A stretch of 64,000 nucleotides of DNA, taken from Parvibaculum sp. GTDB taxonomy: Bacteria; Pseudomonadota; Alphaproteobacteria; Parvibaculales; Parvibaculaceae. The stretch spans positions 1-64,000 of the forward strand of contig NZNS01000005.1 of NCBI GenBank assembly GCA_002694985.1, read 5' to 3'. This document shows, in pieces, positions 34,257 to 42,177 of the stretch. The position numbers were made by a program, and so were the translations under genes. Below the pieces are notes generated by a model. It saw only the letters and a program-made list of their open reading frames with translations. It ran no database searches and had not been told where the DNA came from. Position 1 is the first letter of the stretch, and each line of letters opens with the position of its first letter.

Positions 34257-35714
34257 TCAGGCCTTTTCAACGCGTCGATGCGTCTCGATGATGGCTTCGT
34301 CCGGCGTCCTGCCCAGCAGGCTGACAAGCATAATCGCCGCACTCGCTAGGATGAATCCCGGCAATATTTCATACACTTCGAAAAGTCCGCCAGAGAGTTG
34401 CTTCCAGACAATAACAGTGACGGCACCGGTGAGCATGCCGGCGAGCGCGCCGTTGCGAGTCATTCGGGACCAGAAGAGAGAGAAGATAACTACCGGCCCG
34501 AAGGCTGCACCAAAGCCGGCCCAGGCATAGGCCACGAGCGAGAGGACGGTGCTGTCCCGGTCGAGCGCAAGAACGAAGGCCACGAGTGAAATCAGGACGA
34601 CCGAAAACCGTCCGACCGTCAATAGCTCTTTCGCTTCTGCCTTGGGACGCAATAGACGCTTCCAGAAGTCTTCCGCAATGACGCTCGATGACACGAGAAG
34701 CTGCGATGAGACGGTGCTCATGATCGCGGCAAGTACGGCCGCTAACAGAACACTCGCGAGCCAGGGGCTGAAAAGCGCTTGCGATAGCGCAAGGAAGACG
34801 GTCTCAGGATTGTCGAGGGGCGCGTTGGCGAAATAGCCAATGCCCGCAATACCGGTCGCTACAGCGCCATAAAGGGCAAGCACCATCCATGTGATCCCGA
34901 TCATCTGCGCTTCGGGCATATCGCGTGGATCGCGAATGGCCATGAAGCGCGCCAGAATATGTGGCTGACCGAAATAGCCCAGCCCCCAGGCCATGAGAGA
35001 GAGCGCCCCGGCAACTGACGTGTCGTGGAAGGCATTGAAGGTGCCCGGTAGCGCAACCGGCGCCGTGACGGCAAGGGTGGCGTCCCAACCGCCCATCGAC
35101 GAGATGGCGATGGCGGGCACGATGAGCAGTGCGAGCAACATCATGACTCCCTGTACCGTGTCGGTCCAGCAGACGCCGAGAAAGCCACCTATAGCTGTGT
35201 AGAAGAGAATACTTGCTGCGCCGATGATGAGCGCCCAATGGTAATCGAGCGAGAAGACCTGTTCGAAGAGGATGGCTCCGGAGACGAGACCGGCGGAGGT
35301 GTAGATTGTAAAAAAGAGCAAAATCACGAGGGCGCTGGTGATACGCAGTATACGGCTCGTATCGGCAAAACGGTTCTCGAAGTAATCGGGCATGGTAAGC
35401 GCATCGCCAGCAATCTCTGTATAGCGGCGAAGGCGGCGCGCAACGAAGCGCCAGTTAGTCAGCGCACCGGCAACGAGGCCGACAGCGATCCATATCTGGT
35501 TCAGGCCGGAAAGGTAGATTGCACCGGGCAGCCCCAGCATCAGCCAGCCGCTCATATCGGAGGCACCGGCGGAAAGCGCAGCAACCGCACCGCCTAGTTG
35601 CCGGCCACCGAGAATGTAGTCCTTGAGATTGGAAGTGTAGCGGTAGGCGATCGCACCGAGACCGAGCATGGTAACGAGGTAAACGGCAATAATACTTCCC
35701 GTTACCGCGCTCAT
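34257..35714 (-). CDS. Sodium:solute symporter (SSS family, PutP-like)
   Basis: The protein has 485 residues from the ATG at 35714; the frame's earlier start overlaps the micro-gene below. About 13 helices are predicted. Diagnostic segments are YILGGRQLGGAVAALSAGASDMSGWLMLGLPGA, FENRFADTSRILRITSALVI, GGFLGVCWTDTVQGVMM, QPHILARFMAIRDPRDMPEAQ and MSTVSSQLLVSSSVIAEDFW, all as in the Na+/proline carrier PutP. Substrate could be proline or another amino or organic acid. The ATG overlaps the stop of a 37-codon upstream gene (ATGA), so the pair is translationally coupled. Confidence 0.92.
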   Translation of the reverse strand: MSAVTGSIIAVYLVTMLGLGAIAYRYTSNLKDYILGGRQLGGAVAALSAGASDMSGWLMLGLPGAIYLSGLNQIWIAVGLVAGALTNWRFVARRLRRYTEIAGDALTMPDYFENRFADTSRILRITSALVILLFFTIYTSAGLVSGAILFEQVFSLDYHWALIIGAASILFYTAIGGFLGVCWTDTVQGVMMLLALLIVPAIAISSMGGWDATLAVTAPVALPGTFNAFHDTSVAGALSLMAWGLGYFGQPHILARFMAIRDPRDMPEAQMIGITWMVLALYGAVATGIAGIGYFANAPLDNPETVFLALSQALFSPWLASVLLAAVLAAIMSTVSSQLLVSSSVIAEDFWKRLLRPKAEAKELLTVGRFSVVLISLVAFVLALDRDSTVLSLVAYAWAGFGAAFGPVVIFSLFWSRMTRNGALAGMLTGAVTVIVWKQLSGGLFEVYEILPGFILASAAIMLVSLLGRTPDEAIIETHRRVEKA

Positions 35715-35824
35715 CGCGAGGCCCTGATCCAGGAAACAGCTGAGAGAAGAATGGCGCAGGCAGGCAAGGTCAGCATGACCCATGTGCCTACCCCCAACCC
35801 GCCCATAGTCAGTTCACCAATCAT
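35711..35824 (-). CDS. 37-residue symporter companion micro-protein
   Basis: This short frame, ATG at 35824 with AAGGGGAAG upstream, encodes 37 residues. A Gly-rich start (MIGELTMGGLGVGTW) is followed by one transmembrane helix (VMLTLPACAILLSAVSW) and a basic end (IRASR). Its TGA overlaps the symporter ATG by three bases (ATGA). Small one-helix subunits are known next to other sodium symporters, for example MetS beside MetP, and short symporter accessory proteins accompany SSS carriers. The coupling, strong ribosome-binding site and helix argue that it is a real subunit. Confidence 0.7.
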   Translation of the reverse strand: MIGELTMGGLGVGTWVMLTLPACAILLSAVSWIRASR

Positions 35825-35841
35825 GCTTCCCCTTGCGAGGC

Positions 35842-36120
35842 CTACATGACAGACGGCCCGCCGCTACGACTTAGCCAGTAGCCAAGGGAATTGGCAACCC
35901 CGTCATCGGGGTGCGGGTTAACCGATGTGTGTGGAACGGGGCGAGCGCCATATTGACCCTTGTGGCCGTGACGCGCGTCTACACGATATTCCTGTTCGAT
36001 TTGCTCATGGGCAATGGCGAGCTTGCGGCTGAAACCGAAGACAGCCTCTCCCGGATCCAGGCCATAGGTCCAGACACATGACAAAAACCCGAGAATGAAT
36101 CCGCCTAACAGTTTTCCCAT
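35842..36120 (-). CDS. Small membrane-anchored protein upstream of the symporter
   Basis: The 92-residue protein has one N-terminal helix (KLLGGFILGFLSCVWTYGL) and a polar tail with HGHKGQYGARPVPHTSVNPH. It ends 17 bases before the micro-protein and reads the same way, so the order is this gene, micro-protein, symporter, then the small protein at 33942. The resemblance of its helix to that last gene suggests that the two are related. The role is unknown. Confidence 0.55.
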   Translation of the reverse strand: MGKLLGGFILGFLSCVWTYGLDPGEAVFGFSRKLAIAHEQIEQEYRVDARHGHKGQYGARPVPHTSVNPHPDDGVANSLGYWLSRSGGPSVM

Positions 36121-36212
36121 GACGGCTCCTCATGACTGCAAAGGACGCCCTATATCGGAAAATTATGAGTAATTTTATTTAACAAGAGATTAGGGATGCC
36201 TGCGGCAAAGCG

Positions 36213-36992
36213 TCAGAGCGACTGCCCGTCATCGACAGTGAAAAGAGACCCGGTGATAAAACGGCCATGATCCGAAGCAAGGAGGAGCAGCGTTCCGTCC
36301 AGATCCTCCTCAACACCGAGACGCCGGCGCGGCCAGGTCTTGATCTGTCTTTGTCCGCCTTCGGACTGAAACCACTCGGAGTTGAGTTCCGTTTCTATGA
36401 ACCCAGGACACATCGCGTTCACGTTGATCTGGTGACGAGCCCATTCCTTGCCAAGCGATTTCGTCATCATCGCGACAGCGGCCTTGGTCATGCAGTAAAT
36501 GGTGAGGCCCGGCAGTACGGTATGAGCACCAATAGACGCGATGTTGATTATCCGTCCCCCCTGCCCCCGGGCAATCATCGACCGGCCCGCCGCCTGCGCC
36601 ATGAAGAAGGCGCCGCGCACATTGGTATCGAACATCGTGTCGAATCCGTCCGGCGTAACATCCGCCGGTAGTGCTTGTACGTTCATGCCTGCATTGTTGA
36701 CGAGAATATCGAGGGGGCCGAGTGCGCGCTCGGCTTCGGCAACACAGTCCGAAATGCTCTGCGTATCGGTGACGTCAAGTGCAATGGCAGCGGACCTGCC
36801 TCCCAGAGCCTCGATTTCCTTTTTTAGCGCTTCGAGGCGCTCTACCCGCCGCCCCGTAATGGCGACACTAGCCCCGGCTTTTGCGAGAATCAGAGAAAAA
36901 CGGCGGCCCAGTCCGCTAGTAGCTCCGGTAACAAGCGCGACCTTGCCCGAAAGGTCATAGCTCGGCATTTCGATTTCCGTTGCGTCGGCCAT
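36213..36992 (-). CDS. Short-chain dehydrogenase/reductase
   Basis: The protein has 259 residues, a classical SDR. The cofactor motif is TGATSGLGRRF, NNAG is present, and the catalytic set is N (FDTNVRGAFF), S (NIASIGAH) and YCMTK (Y-x-x-x-K). After the Rossmann second strand the residues GRRVER favour NADP. The C-terminal segment PGFIETELNSEWF is typical of the 3-oxoacyl/alcohol dehydrogenase branch. Substrate is not clear; nearby acyl-CoA genes suggest a hydroxyacyl compound. It is divergent from the DsbA-like gene. Confidence 0.88.
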   Translation of the reverse strand: MADATEIEMPSYDLSGKVALVTGATSGLGRRFSLILAKAGASVAITGRRVERLEALKKEIEALGGRSAAIALDVTDTQSISDCVAEAERALGPLDILVNNAGMNVQALPADVTPDGFDTMFDTNVRGAFFMAQAAGRSMIARGQGGRIINIASIGAHTVLPGLTIYCMTKAAVAMMTKSLGKEWARHQINVNAMCPGFIETELNSEWFQSEGGQRQIKTWPRRRLGVEEDLDGTLLLLASDHGRFITGSLFTVDDGQSL

Positions 36993-37149
36993 CTGAAATC
37001 CACCATTCCTATCCTGCTGAATCTACGCATATTTTTTTGACTGCGGCATCCTAGAAGCAGAGCTCTCACCGTCAAGCGGATGTCCGGCTTGCCTGGCGCG
37101 GTCAGGCACCCCAGAATTACAGAAACGATATTTGGGAAGGAGAACCGCA

Positions 37150-37797
37150 ATGCAACTCGACGTCGTTTCCGACACGGTTTGCCCTTGGTGCTACATCGGC
37201 AAGAAGCGCCTGGATCAGGCTCTTGCTATGCACGGTGGAGAAGGTATCACGCTTGTTTGGCGGCCTTTTCAGCTCGACGCCTCGATCCCCGAGGGAGGGG
37301 TCGATCGCAAAACCTACATGGAAAAAAAGTTTGGTTCGGAACGCGCCAAGTCAGTCGGCAATACAATTCGCGAGTTCGGCGAAGCTGTTGGCATCGATTT
37401 CCGTTTTGACAAGATCGAACGCTCGCCGAACACGCTCGACAGCCATCGCCTGATCCGCTGGGCCGGCACGGCAGGATGCCAGAACGAAATGGTGGATATT
37501 CTCTTCCGCCGTTACTTCGAGGATGGCGAGGACATCGGCTCTCATGACGTTTTGATCGAAGCTGCGGCCGAAGCCGGAATGGACACCGACATCGTTGCCG
37601 ATCTCCTGATGAAGGACGCGGACAAGGAACTGATCAGCCAGGAAGATGCGCTTGCCCGCCAGATGGGTATTCAAGGTGTTCCGAGTTTTGTGGTGAATTC
37701 GCAATGGGTAATGGTCGGGGCACAGGAGCCTGAAACACTTGTAAAGATGTTCAACAAGCTGCTGGCGAAAGAAGCCGAAGAGCATGCCGCAAACTAG
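37150..37797 (+). CDS. DsbA-family oxidoreductase, FrnE-like
   Basis: The protein has 215 residues from the ATG at 37150, which has GGAAGGAG upstream. The active site is CPWC (C11 and C14) within DTVCPWCYIGKKRLD, and the cis-Pro loop is GVPSFVVNSQWVMVGAQ. The helical insert SHRLIRWAG...RRYFEDGEDIG separates it from periplasmic DsbA. There is no signal peptide, so it works in the cytosol like FrnE, which has roles in oxidative stress. 2-hydroxychromene-2-carboxylate isomerases share the fold but lack CxxC. It overlaps the next gene by 14 bases. Confidence 0.9.
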   Translation: MQLDVVSDTVCPWCYIGKKRLDQALAMHGGEGITLVWRPFQLDASIPEGGVDRKTYMEKKFGSERAKSVGNTIREFGEAVGIDFRFDKIERSPNTLDSHRLIRWAGTAGCQNEMVDILFRRYFEDGEDIGSHDVLIEAAAEAGMDTDIVADLLMKDADKELISQEDALARQMGIQGVPSFVVNSQWVMVGAQEPETLVKMFNKLLAKEAEEHAAN

Positions 37798-38260
37798 CGG
37801 TTACTTTGGGGGAACTGATTTGTCCAATCTTTCAGAGCCCGGTCGGCGGCTGATTTTGCTCGGCATGATTTTATTCATGCTTGGCCTGTTGACCGGCTTT
37901 GTCTCTGGTACTTTCGTCAATCCCCGAATGGGTATTTCCGCCCATCTCGAAGGCCTGATGAACGGTACCTTCCTCGCGGTGCTCGGACTTTTCTGGCATC
38001 ACCTTTCTCTATCGCGCGTCGCTTCCGCCGTCGCTTTCTGGATGGTTGTCTATGCCGCATTCGCCAACTGGCTCGGTGTGCTGCTTGGTGGCTTCTGGGG
38101 CGCGGGCGCTTCGATGATGCCGATCGCGGCAAAGGGCCTGACAGGCAACAGCGTACAGGAAGGCATTATTACCTTCCTGCTGATCACGATTTCCATCGCG
38201 ATGGTGATTGGCGTCGCGATGATCATCTGGGGCTTGTGGCGCCCGAAGCCAGCTAACTGA
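37784..38260 (+). CDS. Styrene-oxide-isomerase/hydroxylaminobenzene-mutase-like membrane protein
   Basis: The protein has 158 residues and four helices. The stretch FVNPRMGISAHLEGLMNGTFLAVLGL matches the region of this isomerase family where a histidine (here H54) binds heme b in styrene oxide isomerase. The family rearranges small aromatic epoxides or hydroxylamines inside the membrane; database names such as hydrogenase are misleading. The start may instead be the TTG at 37820, which has GGGGGA upstream and does not overlap the DsbA-like gene. The physiological substrate is unknown, but overlap with a redox protein suggests co-expression. Confidence 0.6.
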   Translation: MPQTSGYFGGTDLSNLSEPGRRLILLGMILFMLGLLTGFVSGTFVNPRMGISAHLEGLMNGTFLAVLGLFWHHLSLSRVASAVAFWMVVYAAFANWLGVLLGGFWGAGASMMPIAAKGLTGNSVQEGIITFLLITISIAMVIGVAMIIWGLWRPKPAN

Positions 38261-38264
38261 CGGG

Positions 38265-41200
38265 TCACGCCGCTTTATCTTGCACCGCAATTTTCGCGAG
38301 CGTGGTCATCAGGCGATGTGTACCGGCAAGCCGTTCTTCCGGCGTTTCCCAATTGCGCTTGAAGACGAGCTTGTGATCAGGGCGCAACTTCGCATTGCCC
38401 CGTTCGTCGTTGATGAGTTCAACGAGCGCGCCCGGGTTGGGGAATGTGTTTTCTCGCAGCGTGAGAACGATGCCCTTCGGACCTGCCTCGATCTTCTCGA
38501 CATTTGCCGTTCGGCAGAGCCCCTTGATCTCGACGATCTTGAGCAGGAACTCGACTTCCTGGGGCAGTTTGCCAAAGCGGTCGATGAGCTCGGCCGCAAA
38601 ACCATCAATCTCGGGCCGGGTTTCAACATCCGACAGGCGGCGATATAGCGACATGCGAGCGTCGAGATCGGGCACGTAATTTTCAGGGATGAGGACCGGC
38701 GTTCCGACATTGATCTGCGGTGACCATTGGCCGTCTTCCTCGTCCCCCGTGCCACGCATCGAAGCAACGGCTTCTTCAAGCATCTCCTGATACAGCTCGT
38801 AGCCCACCTCACGGATATGCCCCGATTGCTCATCGCCGAGAAGATTGCCCGCCCCGCGAATATCAAGGTCGTGGCTGGCAAGCGAGAAGCCTGCGCCGAG
38901 CGAGTCGAGCGATTGCAAGACGCGGAGACGACGCTCTGCTCCCGGCGTCAACGTGCGGTGCTGAGGCACCGTAAGATAAGCGTAGGCGCGAGCTTTGGAA
39001 CGCCCTACCCGACCCCGCAATTGATAGAGCTGAGAAAGGCCGAACATGTCCGCGCGGTGAACGACAAGCGTATTCGCGGTCGGAATATCGAGCCCGGATT
39101 CAACAATGGTCGTGGAAACGAGAACGTCGAACTTGCCGTCATAAAAGGCGTTCATCTTGTCTTCGATCTCGCCCGCCGGCATCTGTCCATGCGCGGAAAT
39201 GAATTTTACCTCCGGCACATGCAGGCGAAGGAATTCCTCCGCATCGGCAAGGTCGGCAACACGGGGCACCACATAGAAGCTCTGTCCGCCGCGATAGTGT
39301 TCGCGAAGAAGCGCTTCACGGATAACCACAGAATCGAAAGGCGAAACATAGGTTCGCACCGCAAGCCGGTCGACCGGCGGCGTCGCAATGAGCGAAAGCT
39401 CGCGCACCCCCGAGAGTGCAAGCTGCAGCGTGCGCGGAATGGGCGTTGCAGTTAGCGTCAACACGTGCACTTCCGCGCGGAATTTTTTCAGCTGTTCCTT
39501 GTGAACGACACCGAAATGTTGCTCTTCATCGACGATCACGAGACCGAGATTGCGGAACTTGATCTGTTTACCCAGCAGCGCATGCGTACCGATCACGATG
39601 TCGATATCGCCACTCGCAAGACCTTCCCGCGTCTCTGCCATATCCTTGGAACTGACCAGACGCGACAATTGCCTGACCTTGACAGGAAGGCCATTGAAAC
39701 GCTCCGAGAAGGTCTTGAAATGCTGCCGCGCAAGAAGTGTCGTCGGCACAATCACTGCAACCTGATAGCCGGCCATCGCCGCCACAAACGCCGTGCGCAA
39801 GGCAACTTCCGTTTTTCCGAAGCCGACATCGCCACAGACAAGCCTGTCCATCGGTCGACCGCGTGCGAGGTCTTCCAGCACGGATTCGATGGCCTGCAGC
39901 TGATCATCCGTCTCGGTAAAGGGGAACCGGGCGCAGAACTCGTCATAGGAACCAGGCTGCGGCTCCATTTTTGGCGCAGTCTTCAACTCACGGGCCGCGG
40001 CGATGCGGATGAGTTCGCCAGCCATCTCCCGGATGCGTTCCTTCAGGCGAGCCTTGCGCGCCTGCCAGCCCGTACCACCAAGTCTGTCGAGCTGCGCATC
40101 GCTTTCATCGGCACCATAACGCGAAAGAAGTTCGATGTTCTCAACCGGCAGGTAAAGCTTGTCATTGCCCTGGTAGACGAGCAGCAGGCAATCATGCGGT
40201 GCCCCCATGACATCGATCGACTGCAATCTTTCAAAGCGTCCGATGCCATGATCGACATGCACGACGAGATCGCCCGGGCTGAGACTTGCGGCCTCCGTCA
40301 GGAAGTTTTCAGCTCGCTTCTTCCTGCGCTGACGGATCAGCCGATCGCCAAGAACATCCTGTTCGCTGATGACGGCAAGTTCGTCGGTCTCGAACCCGGC
40401 CTCCAGACCGAGAACAATTAGCGAAACTGTATTTTTGTTAACATCGTTAACTTCGTCCCAGCTATCAGCAATGAGAACATTTCCGATACTATGGTCCGCG
40501 AGAACATGCTGAAGACGATCGCGCGACCCTTCACTCCAGCTTGCCAGAACGATGCGCTTGTTCGCACGGCGCAAGCCCGCAATATGGCCGCCAAGCACCT
40601 CGAAGATGTTGACACCTTCTTGAGAACGTTCGGGAGCGAAACTGCGGCCGTGCTTTCCGCCAAGGTTTATCCCCGCGCCTTCCGGCAGGCTGAATGGCGT
40701 GAACGCTCGAACAGTCCTAGTACCCGTCAGCGCTCCCCACTCCTCATTCGTAAGGTAGAGAGCATCGGGCGGCAGAGGTTTGTAGCTCGGCGCATCGGCT
40801 GCAAGCTTCGCGTCGCGCGCCGTCTTGCGCGCCTCGGCCCGTGCATCGTAATAGTCCCGGATCAATTCGATGCGAGCTTCTCGTGCTTCCTCGGCCTGCG
40901 CGTCGAGAGCAAAAATCCCACCGGGTACATAGTCGAAGATTGTTTCGAGCTTTTCGTGAAAGAGCGGCAGCCAATGCTCCATCCCCGCATGCTTGCGCCC
41001 TTCGCTTACTGCCTCATAAAGCGGATCGCCATCGGTCACCGCACCGAGCTGCGAGACATAAGCCGCGCGAAATCTGCGGATAGATTCTTGATCTAGATGG
41101 AATTCGCTTGCCGGCACAAGCTCAAGCCCTGTGAGCTGCCCGACAGTTCGTTGCGTTGCCGCATCGAATGTCCGGATTGCGTCCAGCGTGTCGCCGAACA

Positions 41201-41774
41201 TGTCGAGCCGGACCGGCATTTCAAAGCCGGAAGGATAAATATCGACAATGCCCCCGCGAACGGCGAACTCCCCCGGTTCGCGTACCGTTCCCGTGCGGTT
41301 GTAGCCATTGGCAGCAAGATAGGCCGTGAGGTTGTCGAGGTCGATTCTGTTACCGACCCGCGCGGACCATGCAGACGTTTTCACCATCTCGCGCGCAGGA
41401 ACCCGCTGCAGCATGGCATTGACCGTGGCCACAACAATCAGCGGCTTCTCAGCCTGACCTTCAGCCCGCATGGCAAGACGTGACAGCGCTGCCATGCGCC
41501 GGGCGCTTACATCGGCATGTGGGGAGACGCGGTCATAAGGCAGACAGTCCCAGGCAGGAATTGTCTCGATCTCAACATCCGGCGCGAAAAACGAAACCGC
41601 TTCGGCAAGGGCGGCCATGCGGGCGTCATCCCGCGCAACGTGAACAACAGCAGAGCCCGAATCCGCATGGACATGCCGAGCCATATCGGCAAGCACAAGC
41701 GCATCAAACCCCTCCGGCACCTCGCCTAACGCAAGACGGCCCGGCGCCGATACGATTTCCGCAAGCTTCTTCAA
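38265..41774 (-). CDS. mfd: Transcription-repair coupling factor
   Basis: The protein has 1169 residues, full length. The UvrB-like N-terminal part (AGLADMA-type region to DMFGDTLDAIRTFD), the RNA-polymerase-interacting domain (SPGDLVVHVDHGIGRFERL), the RecG-like translocase with GDVGFGKTEVALR (Walker A), DEEQHFGV (DExx), LTATPIPRTLQLAL, the QLRGRVGRSKARAYAY motif VI and the C-terminal TRCF domain are all present. It removes RNA polymerase stalled at lesions and recruits UvrA. It follows sdhE by 15 bases on the minus strand, the usual alphaproteobacterial arrangement. Confidence 0.98.
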   Translation of the reverse strand: MKKLAEIVSAPGRLALGEVPEGFDALVLADMARHVHADSGSAVVHVARDDARMAALAEAVSFFAPDVEIETIPAWDCLPYDRVSPHADVSARRMAALSRLAMRAEGQAEKPLIVVATVNAMLQRVPAREMVKTSAWSARVGNRIDLDNLTAYLAANGYNRTGTVREPGEFAVRGGIVDIYPSGFEMPVRLDMFGDTLDAIRTFDAATQRTVGQLTGLELVPASEFHLDQESIRRFRAAYVSQLGAVTDGDPLYEAVSEGRKHAGMEHWLPLFHEKLETIFDYVPGGIFALDAQAEEAREARIELIRDYYDARAEARKTARDAKLAADAPSYKPLPPDALYLTNEEWGALTGTRTVRAFTPFSLPEGAGINLGGKHGRSFAPERSQEGVNIFEVLGGHIAGLRRANKRIVLASWSEGSRDRLQHVLADHSIGNVLIADSWDEVNDVNKNTVSLIVLGLEAGFETDELAVISEQDVLGDRLIRQRRKKRAENFLTEAASLSPGDLVVHVDHGIGRFERLQSIDVMGAPHDCLLLVYQGNDKLYLPVENIELLSRYGADESDAQLDRLGGTGWQARKARLKERIREMAGELIRIAAARELKTAPKMEPQPGSYDEFCARFPFTETDDQLQAIESVLEDLARGRPMDRLVCGDVGFGKTEVALRTAFVAAMAGYQVAVIVPTTLLARQHFKTFSERFNGLPVKVRQLSRLVSSKDMAETREGLASGDIDIVIGTHALLGKQIKFRNLGLVIVDEEQHFGVVHKEQLKKFRAEVHVLTLTATPIPRTLQLALSGVRELSLIATPPVDRLAVRTYVSPFDSVVIREALLREHYRGGQSFYVVPRVADLADAEEFLRLHVPEVKFISAHGQMPAGEIEDKMNAFYDGKFDVLVSTTIVESGLDIPTANTLVVHRADMFGLSQLYQLRGRVGRSKARAYAYLTVPQHRTLTPGAERRLRVLQSLDSLGAGFSLASHDLDIRGAGNLLGDEQSGHIREVGYELYQEMLEEAVASMRGTGDEEDGQWSPQINVGTPVLIPENYVPDLDARMSLYRRLSDVETRPEIDGFAAELIDRFGKLPQEVEFLLKIVEIKGLCRTANVEKIEAGPKGIVLTLRENTFPNPGALVELINDERGNAKLRPDHKLVFKRNWETPEERLAGTHRLMTTLAKIAVQDKAA

Positions 41775-41789
41775 ACGAGTTGCGCCCGG

Positions 41790-42083
41790 CTATCTCTGCC
41801 AGAGCGGCCCCTTCATGTGTTGAAATGTTCGAATACGGGCGAGAAGCGCCGTATCGTGTTGAGAGGGCACGTTTTCGCGCCCGGTGACCCAGTTGTAAAG
41901 CGTCGTATCCTCAACCTCGATCAAACTCTCGAATTGGTCGACCTCAGCCTCCGAAAGGGTTTCCAGCGCCTCATCCGCAAAATGGCCCAATATCAGGTCC
42001 ATCTCCTTGATGCCCCGGTGCCAGGCGCGGAACCGGAGCCGCCTGAGGCGCGCACCCCGGTCAATCGGGCTAATTCCAGCCAT
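41790..42083 (-). CDS. sdhE: Succinate dehydrogenase assembly factor SdhE
   Basis: The protein has 97 residues from the ATG at 42083 (GGAGAGA upstream). The conserved helix-bundle motifs are RRLRFRAWHRGIKEMDLILGHFAD (the RGxxE motif with the G that contacts SdhA) and EDTTLYNWVTGRE. It promotes covalent flavinylation of the succinate dehydrogenase flavoprotein subunit. Its position between mfd and recG is conserved in the class, and it is divergent from recG. Confidence 0.93.
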   Translation of the reverse strand: MAGISPIDRGARLRRLRFRAWHRGIKEMDLILGHFADEALETLSEAEVDQFESLIEVEDTTLYNWVTGRENVPSQHDTALLARIRTFQHMKGPLWQR

Positions 42084-42177
42084 TTCTCTCTCCTTTGCGC
42101 ATGATCGGGATATAGACCCTGAGCGCCCACATGTCATTAGAATGGCCTCATGATTCCTCTAGGTGATCGGCGTGGCG

